A DNA stretch of 64,000 nt from Drosophila pseudoobscura. Its lineage: Eukaryota > Arthropoda > Insecta > Diptera > Drosophilidae. Below, in pieces: positions 52,138 to 62,900 of this stretch. The position numbers and the translations under genes were made by a program. The stretch spans positions 15,017,001-15,081,000 of the forward strand of contig NC_046681.1 of assembly GCF_009870125.1 (NCBI RefSeq), given 5' to 3'. The notes beneath the pieces were generated by a model. That model saw only the letters and a program-made list of their open reading frames with translations. It did not search any database and had not been told where the DNA came from. The first letter of the stretch is position 1. Each line of letters opens with the position of its first letter.

Positions 52138-52195
52138 ATCGTATCGGTTTCCTCTTGGTGAAGTGAAGCTATTCAAGTGCCAATAAACACATCAG
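52138..52195 (+). other. Orphan exon-like segment
   Basis: A 58-nt stretch bounded by a strong acceptor (CATTTTTTATTTCAG) and a perfect donor (CAG/GTAAGT). It has no ATG and no coding partner in view. It could be an exon of a noncoding RNA or a 5' UTR exon of a gene beyond this region. Confidence 0.35.
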
Positions 52196-52199
52196 GTAA

Positions 52200-52800
52200 G
52201 TCACTAAACCGCAAAACGACCTTAGATCGGGCTGCTCGTTGCACATATTTGATGGCAGTAGTGGATATTTGATCAGTTAGTAGTATTTTCCAGCACTGAG
52301 AGTAACCGACTTACATATGAACCAAAATGAGACTCATAAAGTCCGCTTAATATTTGTTATAGCGTAGCAGTTCTATGAATGAACACTAAACTGAAAAAAG
52401 ACCTTCAATCGTACTGCATTAGTTGATCGCAATAAACATGACGATTCGTCAGTTAGTAGTATTTTCCAGCACTGAGTGTAACGGACTAATTAACTAAAAT
52501 ATGATCATATTCAATTACGTTCATATTGGTATTGTATTATCTGCATAAAGACTGGTTAATATACTTCATTTTGTAGCAGTTATATGAGAAAACACTAAGC
52601 CTCAACTATACATTTAATCGTGCTGCTCTTTGCATTTATTTTATTTTAGTGATAGATCCAAAGATTAGCATTTTCCAACTCTGAGTGTAACGGATTAATT
52701 CAGATATATACCGTGTAATTTCAATCATATTGGTGATTTTATTGGAACAGCTTAAATATTATCTGCAACTGCCTAAAGACTGCATAATATTCTTCATATA
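52200..52800 (+). repeat. Degenerate tandem repeat, about 190-bp unit, 3 copies
   Basis: Units start near 52201, 52386 and 52591 with CACTAAACC, CACTAAACTG and CACTAAGCC. Each continues with an ATCG-CTGCTC-TTGCA-like segment and TAGTATTTTCCAGCACTGAGTGTAACGGACT (copies at 52282, 52457, 52670). A weaker fourth partial copy follows at about 52825-52900. The family is not recognised. Confidence 0.75.
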
Positions 52801-53221
52801 AAAATTAAACTAAATTAATTTCAAGACTAAACAAGGTTGACTAAACAGCGTAAACGTTGCACTGCTCCCTGGACATATTGTGCCACTATCAGAATAATTG
52901 GCAATGCTTGAAGCATATTTTTTAGACGATCTGACGACTAAGGCTTAGAATATGATGGTCGGTCAGGGTAGGTATCCTCTTATAGACTACATATATAAGT
53001 TACAGTCGTACTTCTCTATTACGAACTTTAGTACTACGAAGGTATATAAAGAATTTATTTCCACCAAGACTTCGTTCAATTTGCAGTACGTTTTGCTCTC
53101 CTTATAAAGAATTTCCTTACAGTGAATATTTCTTTACTACGATTTTCGTACGCCCGTAACTCGAATGGTCATATGCTTTAGATCTCCCTATAACCAATGT
53201 TTAGTATATGCGAAAGTGGAT
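52801..53221. other. Noncoding DNA
   Basis: No gene seen. Several TTACTACGA/TATTACGAAC-like short repeats occur at 53010-53155 (TACGAACTTTAGTACTACGAAGG, TTTACTACGATTTTCGTACG), possibly another decayed repeat. Confidence 0.5.
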
Positions 53222-53340
53222 GTGTATAACGCCCAGAAGGACGCGTTTCCGACTCCATAAAGTATATATCTTCTTGATCGGCAATTGCCGAGTCGATTGA
53301 GCCATGTCTGTCTCTCCGTTTACCTATATTCTGTCTCTCT
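53222..53340 (+). mobile_element. INE-1/DINE-1-like fragment
   Basis: The sequence TAACGCCCAGAAGGACGCGTTTCCGACTCCATAAAGTATATAT, then CTTCTTGATCGGCAATTGCCGAGTCGATTGAGCCATGTCTGTCTCTCCG, closely follows the widespread Drosophila INE-1 (DNAREP1, Helitron-related) consensus as I remember it. Only this part is recognisable. A CAAAATACCCGCTACTCG at 43145-43162 may be another trace. Confidence 0.5.
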
Positions 53341-54437
53341 CTCTGTCACACACTCTTTGTCTTGAACTGAACTGAGTATCGGGTATAAATGTAGAGTCGC
53401 GGCCTTAGCAGCTGAGCTCACCAATAGTGTTTGCATCAGCTCTCAGTTTGTAGGTGATTCAAAGGTTGATAGCCGGCAAAATGTCGAAGCGTAATTGCAT
53501 TTAAGTGGAACGAAAGCTTTTGATAATTAGTAAAGTTTGCAAGTTTTGAAAAATAAATCAAAGCTTTTTAAAAAGGCAAACCGTGAAAAATTTAGCTCCA
53601 AGTGCAAAAGAATTCGCAGTAGTCTTTGCAAGAATGCTGAGGAGGCCATGTCTGCTCCATGGGCACTCCTTCCGACGAAGACGAAGAGTTCTCCAAAATT
53701 GTGGAGTTCAGTATATCTCAGGTCCTATAACTTTTAAATTATTGTTTAACAAATAAATTCTGAAGGTTTTTTGAGGATGATGAGGATAAACAAGACGTTG
53801 CTTCAATCGTTAAAGATCAAATTTGACCAGCGTATCTTTGTGGAGATGATAAATAATGCGCCTGAAAATGTATTTGCTTCCCTTAACGTCCTTGAACTTT
53901 TTTTTGAGAAGGGAAATTGAAAAATCAAACGCAAAACAAAAAATTACGTATTATTTTAAAGCAATATAAGCTTAATAACAATTTCATCCTTCGAATTCTA
54001 CGAATTTTCGGAACAGGGAAATATTTTTGAAATACTAGAAAGACCACTGTTATGGAAATTTGGATGCTTGGATTACTTACTTGTGCAATAGAAACAGCAG
54101 AATATCGAAAAATAAGGAGGGAAAAAGGGGGAAACTTTATTGTAGCAGAAGACAAGACCTCTCTGCTCCACTTCGATCTTCCTTGTCTTGGTCACCTTCC
54201 CGCTTTTAATTCCTGTCTAGGATACTCAGTAGATCCGTGCCGTTTGAATCGATAGCCTCCTGAGACGGCATGGGGTTCCAGATAAGACCGTGTCCTCTCT
54301 TATGGGCGGAACAAGTTAGTTAAACAAAGATTCGTTTTCAGTCATATATTTCTTAACCTAAAGTATATAAATATTGAAGCTTAAAATACGGAAGAACAAG
54401 GAACATTTAAACACAGAACTTTGAAAAAGCATATGCT
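53341..54437. other. Intergenic DNA with possible decayed coding remnant
   Basis: A TATAAA at 53384 and an ATG at 53480 are followed by short frames that read as coding-like but are repeatedly broken: SDEDEEFSKIVEFSISQ near 53678-53728 and EDDEDKQDVASIVKDQI near 53774-53824. They may be traces of an old gene copy. I cannot name the family. The remainder is AT-rich and noncoding. Confidence 0.3.
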
Positions 54438-55106
54438 TTAACTCGTCAAACTGACTACTTTTTGGTACAACGATTTGATGGCTCCTATGGTGGTCAGGAC
54501 CATGGATACCAGTGTGGCCACTCGCATGAGGATAACAAAGTCCGCTCCCTGTCCTTTGAAGAGGCTAGTCTGTGCATAGCCGTAGTATTGGGCCATCATG
54601 GCAATCACATAGGCAGCAAAGCCCAGCACGACATGGAAAGTCTTGTTGATCAGCGGCGACACCGCCCTGCTCATGGCTCGGGCCAGGACGGCAGCCAGCC
54701 CACTCAGCAGTGAGATCAAGCACAGGATGAAGGCAGCAAAGCCCAGGCTGGCATGTGTGGTAACAGCAATTGTCCATTTGTCTCGAATCAGTTGGATGAG
54801 ACAGCCGGCTACGCCCATCCCGCCACCGATCACTTGCAGGACGACATGGGCCGCGGTTTTGTATTTGCGGGTGTAGCGCAGCGTTAGCCAGCTTCCGTCG
54901 TAGAAGCACATCATGCCTTCGGCCATCAGGAAGATGAATCCAAAGGTAACCAGCCACACATGCAGGTATATGCCAGTCAGGCCCTTGCGCAAACACATCC
55001 AACTGACCCAAAGGGTCACGAAGCCAATGCACAATTGGTTAAGGACATACAGAGCCGCTTCAATGTGCTGGATCACTGAGATTTGACTGGGTTTCTTCTC
55101 ACTCAT
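54438..55106 (-). CDS. Cytochrome b561-domain protein (CYB561D2-like), intronless
   Basis: The 222-residue product, the same length as human CYB561D2, is a paralogue of the gene at 50725-51732 (shared WLVT-G---FMAEG, NKTFH---GF, QYYGY). Two-heme transmembrane electron carrier by family; probably in an internal membrane. The heme-ligand histidines fall at residues 49 (YLHVWL), 87 (TAAHVV), 118 (TTHASLG) and 158 (KTFHVVLG). About six membrane helices: 19-39, 48-68, 85-106, 119-141, 157-175 and 189-213. The coding region has no intron, unlike its neighbour, although both are on the same strand. One could have arisen by tandem duplication with intron loss. Confidence 0.93.
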   Translation of the reverse strand: MSEKKPSQISVIQHIEAALYVLNQLCIGFVTLWVSWMCLRKGLTGIYLHVWLVTFGFIFLMAEGMMCFYDGSWLTLRYTRKYKTAAHVVLQVIGGGMGVAGCLIQLIRDKWTIAVTTHASLGFAAFILCLISLLSGLAAVLARAMSRAVSPLINKTFHVVLGFAAYVIAMMAQYYGYAQTSLFKGQGADFVILMRVATLVSMVLTTIGAIKSLYQKVVSLTS

Positions 55107-57634
55107 GGTTGAAGGAATTATGTAAACTAGGTCTCCGAATATTCAAATCACTAATTATTATATTCGAAACGAGTAACTCAAGGACTAACAATATTTATTA
55201 TACTAGTAATCGCCGTGCATGTCCTGTGAAAGGATAATTTTATATTTCTACCCTTGCAGCAGCTTCTTTGAACCGTTTTTCATCAGGTTTTGCATTGAAC
55301 TATATTAATTAAATGTGCTGAAGGTCTTTATTGCCTGAAAAACGAGTGGATTTTTGAGTGCACTCAACTGGCAGACTATTTGTTTGCTATCGTGTCATTC
55401 TAAAGCCCTCGACTCAAAGGATTATACTATATAATTGATAGCCACCCAGCACGATCATGTCTAAGTTCACGTATTGAACGCCATCCAATGGCAGACTTTG
55501 AACGTAGTAGTATTCCTAGTATTCGAGCTATGCATCTGCTCTGTCATGATCTAAGCATGGGAGATTATGAGCCAGCTCCAGTTCCCCATCGAATGTCTTA
55601 TGCGCTGGGAATCACGTTTACCGTTCCCGCTCTTAGGCAAGAGCGCGGGGGGCTAAATATAGAGAGGTTATTAACAATAATTGGAGGCACTTTTAAGTTG
55701 AGTAGCTTTGAGTTGCTCGCTTGCGAAACTTAATGAAACATATGTATTTCGTGATTAGACCGCTAGTCATTCACTCCGCCTCCTTATCGAAATGCAAAAT
55801 CGCACGTACCGAGATAAAGTTTGCCCGACATTCAGCCACACTCACATGTTGGTGGTAGACGACAGTTGTTTTTGGTCTCTGGCAAAGCGGCTGGACAGAC
55901 AATCGGTTAGATTTTGGTTTTGCTGATCATTAAACACACACACACACACACACCTTCTAATCAAAGAAAACTGTAATTTTTGGAAAAGAAAATTAAGTGA
56001 TGATTCCTATCTTGAGTGAGAAACTTGAACAGTACACATCTGTGAACAGTAGGTTATCTGAATTAGGATCCCATACCAGCCGCAACGCCTTCGCTATTTC
56101 TGTTCCATCATGGTACTTGAACAGTTTTTCGCTTTCATCGTACGGCCTTCATCAAGCACTCTAGGCTCATTGGAGGGCCACTTGCGTCTAGGAAAGTGTA
56201 CTCTGTGCAGGAGCTTCTTTACTTGACTACGGATGACATTCACCATCACCTCTTCGCCGAAAGATGCATTGCAGATATTCGCCTAGGTGAGACATCCATA
56301 CCTCCACAAAGTGCAATGCAGAAGAACCCAATCCGAAGCAGTGTGTTGAATATTTTTGCCTATATAGTTGCGCCAGTCATCAACCAGTCTGGTGAAATGA
56401 TTGGGCAAGAAGAAATGCCTTTAATTTTGTAATGGTTATCCTGAAGGAACGCGCTATATTGAGCCTTCAGTAGAGGGTTTTTTTGACAACTTTGTCTCCA
56501 AACTTTTGAATCGAGGAAGAGCGAAATAAAATGAGTCGCTAAGAGCCTTAAGACCAGCACTATCCAAATCAAACAGAAAAATTAGCATTTTTAAGACGAG
56601 AACAGTTTTCCGATTTATCTGACTCCGCTGAGTAAGAGTTTTCAAGTTTTCAAAAGCGCTTCACTTTGGTACGTGCGGTCTTTATTAATTGATGTAGCTA
56701 CCGTAGCCAGAGCTCAGCTATTATTGATGGTCCAGAGAATCGGTCCAACACAGATCAAGCCAAAATATACTCCAGCGCCTATTAGCATATCGATTCCCTG
56801 AGATCTATAAAACAAAAGGTCATCCCGGTAACGACCGCTGCCATCCTGAGACTCCTGTTTTACCCTAGATAGCTCGCAGCTACCTTGCACTCAGAGTCTT
56901 TGCCAATTGTCGCAGAGATTGGTAACCAGTACGAATTTCACTGGGAAGTGAGGTATAGGATAGATGTGGGATAGGATGTTGCTGGTCCCCCCACCAAATT
57001 CATCAGCGTCGAAATTGCACCAATTGTCACAGTAAATGAGTCCATCAAACGCATTTTAATTATACATTACATAGTGCAATTGGTAAATGGAAGATACATA
57101 TTATTAATACATGTGTCTAGTTAGTTAATGGCGGCAACCGATACCATTTGCAGACTTGCAGCTGTGACTTATAGGCTGCACATACATCGAACTGAGTTTC
57201 TTATTTACTTATTGTACAAATTAATGTTCAGAGAACAAACAACATTTATTTACATGCATATTTTCGCACACAGAACGAAGCAAAGCAAATATGTATGGTA
57301 TGTATGTGTATATTCATAGAATCTCGATCCTAATCCTAATTGGAAGTCACGACATACATATATATGTATACATATTAGGCTTAAATACATATTGTATTAG
57401 TTAGGGTGATGATTAACAAGACTATGAAATACTATCACAGCCTCATCCGACAGAGTTTATCCGCGAAGCACATAGACATAAATAAACAAACCTTATCTAA
57501 AGAGAGAGTATCAATTAGACTAGGGACCTACCGGCACGGTAGTCGACAGATACATGCTACTACTATAAGTGCGGCTCATCATTTGGGTGAAATTTATCTG
57601 TTAGCATGGGCAGACATCTAGACCAGTAACAATC
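55107..57634. other. Intergenic DNA with decayed repeats
   Basis: No intact gene is seen. A (CA)n tract lies at 55935-55954. A BEL/Pao trace is listed separately. An AT-rich part at 57050-57620 probably includes the 3' flank of the F-box gene. Confidence 0.55.
56300..56870 (-). mobile_element. BEL/Pao LTR-retroelement trace (broken)
   Basis: A minus-strand segment reads like the conserved pre-RT region of BEL/Pao polyproteins (for example IDMLIGAGVYFGLICVG around 56737-56795). Surrounding sequence is weakly similar to the same polyprotein. It is an old, short, heavily broken fossil with many breaks; no LTR was recognised. The limits are approximate. Confidence 0.45.
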
Positions 57635-58591
57635 TCAGGGGGGCGTCGTCTTATCACTCCCCACTGGATTCGACAAGAAGTACATTATCTTTAATATCTC
57701 GCTAAACTTTGGTGTATCTCTGGGATGGCGCTTCTCGAGCCCCGCTATCTGCTCGAGGGCGACTTCCACATCTACAACATTGCACAGAATCGATTGCAGT
57801 CGCTTGGGAAATTTACCGGGCGAATCCTCGACCCGTCTGCGTGTGGTTTCCAACATATCCAGCTGATCCTCCGGCGACACTTTGTGGTAGCTGACCACCA
57901 GCGTGGTTAGTTGCGGCAACTGGTCCGCCAATAGAAAGCCATAGTCCTGGGCATCGGATATACCGAGACGCTGCAGACGCTTGGCCCCCGCACTCTGCAG
58001 TATAGTCTTTTCCACTTGGTGTCTGTTGGCGGTCAGGTCCAGATGGGTCAGCGACAGCTGATCCAGTATCTCACTTAAGTACTCGGTCTCAATGGAGCAC
58101 TCGCGGGCGACCAGCGACTCGAGTTTGGTCAGACTGATCATGTGCTTGCCCGTCACGTAGGCGCTGGACACGCTCAAACAGCGCAGCTGGCGACAGTTCT
58201 TGGCTATGGTATTGACCATGCTGTTGTTCATGTTCTCATCTGCAATGCAAAGCTCTTTTAGGTTACTAAAGTCTCGGCGCAGATAGAAGCTCAGTTCGGG
58301 GCGCATCAGGTGGCGGCCCAGGTACGAGTCGAATGCCTTTGAATGCACATTCCATATGTAGAGCTCCTCCATGGCGGCGCTAGTCAGCTCAAAGAAGTAG
58401 ATGTAGTCCGACTTGCTCAACGGTTTTAGCATGGCATCCGACACTGAGACATTCCGATACCGTGGTTTCCTCCACACAATCTGGCAGAGCAGCTCCCGGA
58501 AACGGGGCGACAGGCGGCACATCTTTATTTGGTCCACCAGTGGCAGGTACTCCAGTATATGGCACACACAATCGTCGTTTAGCCTCTCCAT
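57635..58591 (-). CDS. F-box protein with leucine-rich region
   Basis: The 318-aa product begins with an F-box (residues 1-42: LNDDCVCHILEYLPLVDQIKM, then CRLSPRFRELLCQIVWRK), the motif that binds Skp1 in SCF ubiquitin ligases. From about residue 105 there are irregular leucine-rich repeats (LKELCIADENMN, LRCLSVSSAYVT, LESLVARECSIE, LTHLDLTANRH, LQRLGISDAQD, LTTLVVSYHKV), typically the substrate-binding part. The coding region is a single exon. Upstream lies a motif-6-bearing repeat that may be its promoter. Substrates are unknown and I cannot give a gene name. Confidence 0.88.
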   Translation of the reverse strand: MERLNDDCVCHILEYLPLVDQIKMCRLSPRFRELLCQIVWRKPRYRNVSVSDAMLKPLSKSDYIYFFELTSAAMEELYIWNVHSKAFDSYLGRHLMRPELSFYLRRDFSNLKELCIADENMNNSMVNTIAKNCRQLRCLSVSSAYVTGKHMISLTKLESLVARECSIETEYLSEILDQLSLTHLDLTANRHQVEKTILQSAGAKRLQRLGISDAQDYGFLLADQLPQLTTLVVSYHKVSPEDQLDMLETTRRRVEDSPGKFPKRLQSILCNVVDVEVALEQIAGLEKRHPRDTPKFSEILKIMYFLSNPVGSDKTTPP

Positions 58592-58676
58592 GGCGAAAAA
58601 TTGTTGTTAAACCGTACTTTTCGATGCTTTTTTTGTGTGTTTCTAGCAAATGTTGTGAATTTCACCAGCTGATTGC

Positions 58677-58945
58677 CGACCCTGAGAAATATACCGAAAT
58701 ATACCGTCTCATTTTAAAAATATACCGTAAATATACTGACGAATTCCTGTTCTGTTATACATATTCCTCGTTTTTAATTTTCCGTCGAATATTACTAGCT
58801 AGATAGAATATTATGCCATGCCCACATAATTTTATACGCCTAATTAACCTATTTTCTACTTGATTGGTCTATTTTAAACAATTGCTTTTATTGGATTTTG
58901 CCTAAAAAAGGTTTTAGCAAAAAAGGTCAAACAAATAAAACGTAA
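58677..58945 (+). repeat. Dispersed motif-6 repeat, copy upstream of F-box gene
   Basis: Aligned with the inverse of 39800-40014 and with pieces at 36668-36870 and 37330-37390. It contains motif 6 on the minus strand at 58729-58740 (reads GTCAGTATATTT) and again near 58688, oriented toward the F-box gene that starts about 90 bp away. Confidence 0.8.
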
Positions 58946-59515
58946 GAGAAAATCGTTCCTATTGCTTAATTTTTGTTGGTGTTTTTTTTTCTCTTCTCAG
59001 TGTACGGCCACACAGTTCAACAGTTTATTCAGATTGAAAATTAAATTATCGATAAAATTTGAAAATAATCAAATTCAAAATAACAGTACTTAAATAGGCT
59101 ATCCAATAGGAACACGAACTTTCTGTATTAGATCCCACGGTCTTTGGCTCAGGCATTCGGCTACCTCAGCATCATCATGAGCCAGCCATGTGTACTTTAT
59201 TTTAAACAAGCTTTCTGTTACCCTTAGTGGCAACTTATTCTAGTTTTACACTTAAGGTAAAGAAAAATTGATCAGAGATCATACATGCATAACAACAAAA
59301 AAATAATGTAAAACAATATTGCGACCGACCTTATTCTGGTATCCCAGATCACGACGCACGGAAGAGGGATTTGGCAGTGGCTGGAGTTCTTAACTAAGGA
59401 TCAATGATATTTTTCTGTTCAACTCTGCATTCCATTTCAGATTGATAGTGATTACCGAAGCTGAAATCGAAAATGAAAAGCAAAAGATTTGTGAAATGTT
59501 TGTATTTATAAATGC
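58946..59515. other. Intergenic DNA between the F-box and Mst-like genes
   Basis: No gene seen apart from the DRE listed separately. AT-rich. Confidence 0.6.
59047..59054. promoter_or_regulatory. DRE (TATCGATA)
   Basis: Palindromic perfect DREF-binding site, a common core-promoter element of housekeeping genes in Drosophila. It lies 455 bp upstream of the F-box start codon, so it may belong to a further-upstream start site. Confidence 0.4.
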
Positions 59516-59521
59516 TTTATT
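59516..59521 (-). promoter_or_regulatory. Poly(A) signal of the Mst-like gene
   Basis: AATAAA on the minus strand about 100 nt after the stop codon. Confidence 0.6.
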
Positions 59522-59620
59522 CGTATAGACTAAACGATAGCTTCAAGCTTTCTGCGGGTTTCATCGGACTTGTGATGGAAGGTTTAGACCCTGTCGTTTG
59601 GAATTTGTAATTCCTATTGC

Positions 59621-59821
59621 TCAGCAACTGCCAAAGCAGCCTGAACAGGGTCCTGTTGCGCCACACGGTCCGCAGACATTGGGACCATAGCAGGGTCCAC
59701 AGCAAGGATCACAGCACGGACCGCAGCACGGACCGCAGGACGGACCGCAGCAGGGACCGCAGCACGGACCGCAGCACGGACCACAGCAAGGAGCGCAGCA
59801 CGATCCACAAGGGTCACACAT
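59621..59821 (-). CDS. Cys-Gly-Pro-rich sperm protein (Mst84D/Mst87F type)
   Basis: The 66-residue protein is almost entirely Cys, Gly and Pro, built of CCGPCCGPC repeats (residues 8-43), ending CSGCFGSC. This is the composition and size of the Mst(3)CGP family, structural proteins of the Drosophila sperm tail, made from transcripts stored until spermatid elongation. A 57-nt intron (59840-59896, GTAACT...TTTTGTTTTTAG) probably lies in the 5' UTR, 18 nt before the ATG. The coding repeat is a 12-bp DNA minisatellite, so copy number may vary. Which named member it matches cannot be told. Confidence 0.88.
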   Translation of the reverse strand: MCDPCGSCCAPCCGPCCGPCCGPCCGPSCGPCCGPCCDPCCGPCYGPNVCGPCGATGPCSGCFGSC

Positions 59822-59928
59822 TTTCGATCCGTAAAATTTCTAAAAACAAAATAATTTTAATTCTATTGATTTTAGAAGAAAAGTGAAAGTAGTTACCTGA
59901 AACCAAACAGGAACTTGAAACTATACAA

Positions 59929-59940
59929 AAATTTGTTTGT
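59929..59940 (-). promoter_or_regulatory. Translational control element-like site (TCE)
   Basis: On the minus strand ACAAACAAATTT matches 10 of 12 positions of the TCE of the Mst family (ACATCnAAATTT), including the full AAATTT. In that family the element lies close to the start site and controls translational repression in spermatocytes. Here it lies 33 nt upstream of the leader-intron donor, a fitting place. Confidence 0.5.
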
Positions 59941-59959
59941 TCTGTGCGGATCGGAGTGT

Positions 59960-62900
59960 GATTAACAACTGAAAAAGTAAAGCAGTAGAAAATATTACAA
60001 GATTTTGACAACTATAAATGGAGTTCTTGTGGGTAATGTGATTGGCCCAACATACAATATACATAATCGAAATAATTCCATCAAGTCATCTGTGAAAATA
60101 AAACTATAGAACTACAGTTAATTATCCAACAATTACAATATTAAAGGACCCTTTAAGAATCCAATTAAACATAATGCGCAGAAAAAGGAAAACTGTTGTC
60201 CGCTCTACGGTGGCCCCTCAGTCGCCTTGCATACGTATCAATTAACATTTTGAGTGTGTTTCCATGTTCAACTGTCACTTTTATACGCATCATGCAGCAT
60301 CCGAACCAAGAAGACCGCCCCAGACCCAAAATACCCCAAACATAACGCATTTTCTCTGTCTGACTGGCTGACTGTTTCGGGACCAGGCATGGGCTTGGTA
60401 TGGCCCTCACATGATTTGTGCGTGACCATGCGAAATGTAAATTATTTATGTTTTGTGCGTCGTATATAAGGCATTATCCTACAAATGTATTGAGTTCTGC
60501 CTCCTTCTGACAGGCGACTGGGCTCGGACCAGCCCGGCGTCGCTTTCACAATAGCCCAAAAAATAGCCAACTGTTGGAGGCACCCTTGTCAGGACAGCAT
60601 TGGACAGCAATTGATTGGCATTAGGGGGAGTATAGGAAAAAAGCGGGCATAGCTGGTGTGCTCAGAATAACGAATCGGCAAAAAAAATTAAAGTACACTT
60701 TAAAATTTGCATTTCAGTTATCGTAGATGCCATAAATTGGTTGAACTATCCTCGAATCGGTGCCGAAAATTAGGTCACTCAACCCAAATCATGTTTATGG
60801 TAATCTGACAGTTTTATAGATAGCCCAACCATATTCATAATACAGCTAAAGTGTTGCTTTTGAGATCAAGTAAAGGAAGATATGCCCTAAATGGTTACAC
60901 AAATGTCATGAGCCCTGGGGAATTTTACTCAAGTGTTTTATGAAATCGATTAAATGAATGAATGAAGGAATACGAAGACTTACCAGTGTGTCCTTCAAAA
61001 TGCAATCATGATCGATCTGAACTGTTGTACAAGGATGAACTCTACACCAGTCCATAGCATTGTCATTGCCCTTTTAACGTGCCCACACTTCTTTCTATAG
61101 AAGGAAGGCTATTGTTTAAATTAGATAATGACTATGACTGGCATACGTATAGGTCATCCCACCACCGACTGTCCGGCATTTTCCCTTGGTGGGTGTGCGC
61201 CCCCAGTTCTCGCCTGGTTCTCAGGTTTCCCCCATTTAAGTGGCCCACAATTTGTGCTGGCCGTTTCCATTGTTGCGGCTCAATTATGGACGTGATTAGA
61301 GCAGCCATGCATTATATGTACATATATATGTTTGTTCCCAATAACCACTTCCTCCCACATAAGCGAGCGCTCGGCTAAGCGGCAATTAGACGCTACGCGA
61401 AAGTGCTCAGCTCCGATAAATTATTAGCTGCCAAAATGATGGCTTTTAAAAACCTGCCACCTTTTCATTTTTTGGTTCTGGTTCTTTTTGCCAAAAACAA
61501 AAAGAAAAAACCGAAACCCTCTCCGAAAGAAAAAAAAAGGAGAAAGACCTGTGTAAAACGCCATCAAATATGCAACACTTTTTCTTGTTCAGCGCCTTGG
61601 CAAACAATTGGCCAATTAAGTCAAAAGTTTGCCTGCTTGTAGCAGGAAGGTTCCGCCGGTGGAGCACCCAGCCCCAGCCCCTGCTCTTGGCTCCTGTCCA
61701 TTGGCCCCAGCCGATGGCCATTGCATGCCAGGCGCACATTTTGTGGCCATTTGCGTGCCGCCTTTCGGTCCGCGACGGGGCTCGTTCGCCCATGATTTCG
61801 GACCTACAAAAGGGCGTAAAGGCGTAAGAAGGGAAACGGAATGCAGCTCGTTACGTGCTTTATGCAGATGGTCGGGACGGGACGGGACTTTTTCACGGTT
61901 TACATTTTCGATTTTGTGCTTTCCTCCGTCTGTTTCCCGGGACTGCCGCAAATCGCAGACATGTTGGCATTGCAAATTCAATGGAGGAGCACTCTTTGGC
62001 CACTGAGAGACTGAGTGCAATATTTCATTTTTAATTCGGACCCAAGAGGTGTGGATTTGATTTAGTTTGTCCAAAGACCAGGAAATTGATCGGCATTTTT
62101 CTCTCGCTTGTAATTTTTTGGGGCTGCTTTCCCCCAAAGAGCAATTTCCAGGGGCAGCACATGTGCATTTTGGGCACTTTGGTTAATGCTAGTTTTGGGA
62201 TTACTTGAAAAGTTCATTCATGAGTCACTTTGGGGGAGCACTTTATGGTTCGAAAGTAGTTTGAGTATTAGTTTTCCATCACCATTAGAAAAGTAAAAGT
62301 AAGAGCCAATGCTGTTCCAAACTTACCAAAAAGCAGACGAACATACTTTTGACACCCATTCTAAACCCATTTAATGCCGCAACACTTTCTGAAATTTAAC
62401 AACAAATAATCACAATTAATTGATTTAGTTTTTGGTTTTCATGCTTTGATTTATTTTGTCGGTACTCTCATTTCTCATGATTTTCCTCCGAATTTCTTGT
62501 TTTCTAAATGCCTGGCGAAATTATTGAACGTCTCAGCTAATTAAGTCAATGTAATTACATAATTAGTTTAAATTCATATTATTATACTTGTATGTTCTGG
62601 TTTTTGTTTTTGTTTTTTGTTTTGCTTCATGGAAGAGAAGAAACTTGTTGGATCACAAAGGTTTTTTTTGCTTTTGCTTTCGTTTTTTTTTGCTAGGGTT
62701 AAATCTGGCTCAAAGGCTCTCTAACAAAAGGATTAGAAACAAAGTATTCGAATGGAATTTTAACCACATTAAAGCTTATGTACACTAAAACAACATAACT
62801 AACAATTTGAAATCGATTTCGTTGGTTTAGGCTTGAGTTAGGCTAAGGATTTCTTATATTCTTCGTTTGTTCAATTTTCATTTTATTACAGTTTACGGTA

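Noticed and set aside
59614-59817. Ala/Val-rich frame overlapping the Mst-like gene
   Set aside because: Out-of-frame reading of the 12-bp Cys-Gly-Pro repeat.
61616-62137. Minus-strand frame of 173 codons near the right end
   Set aside because: The plus strand is also open here, the composition is unbiased, and no domain is recognisable.
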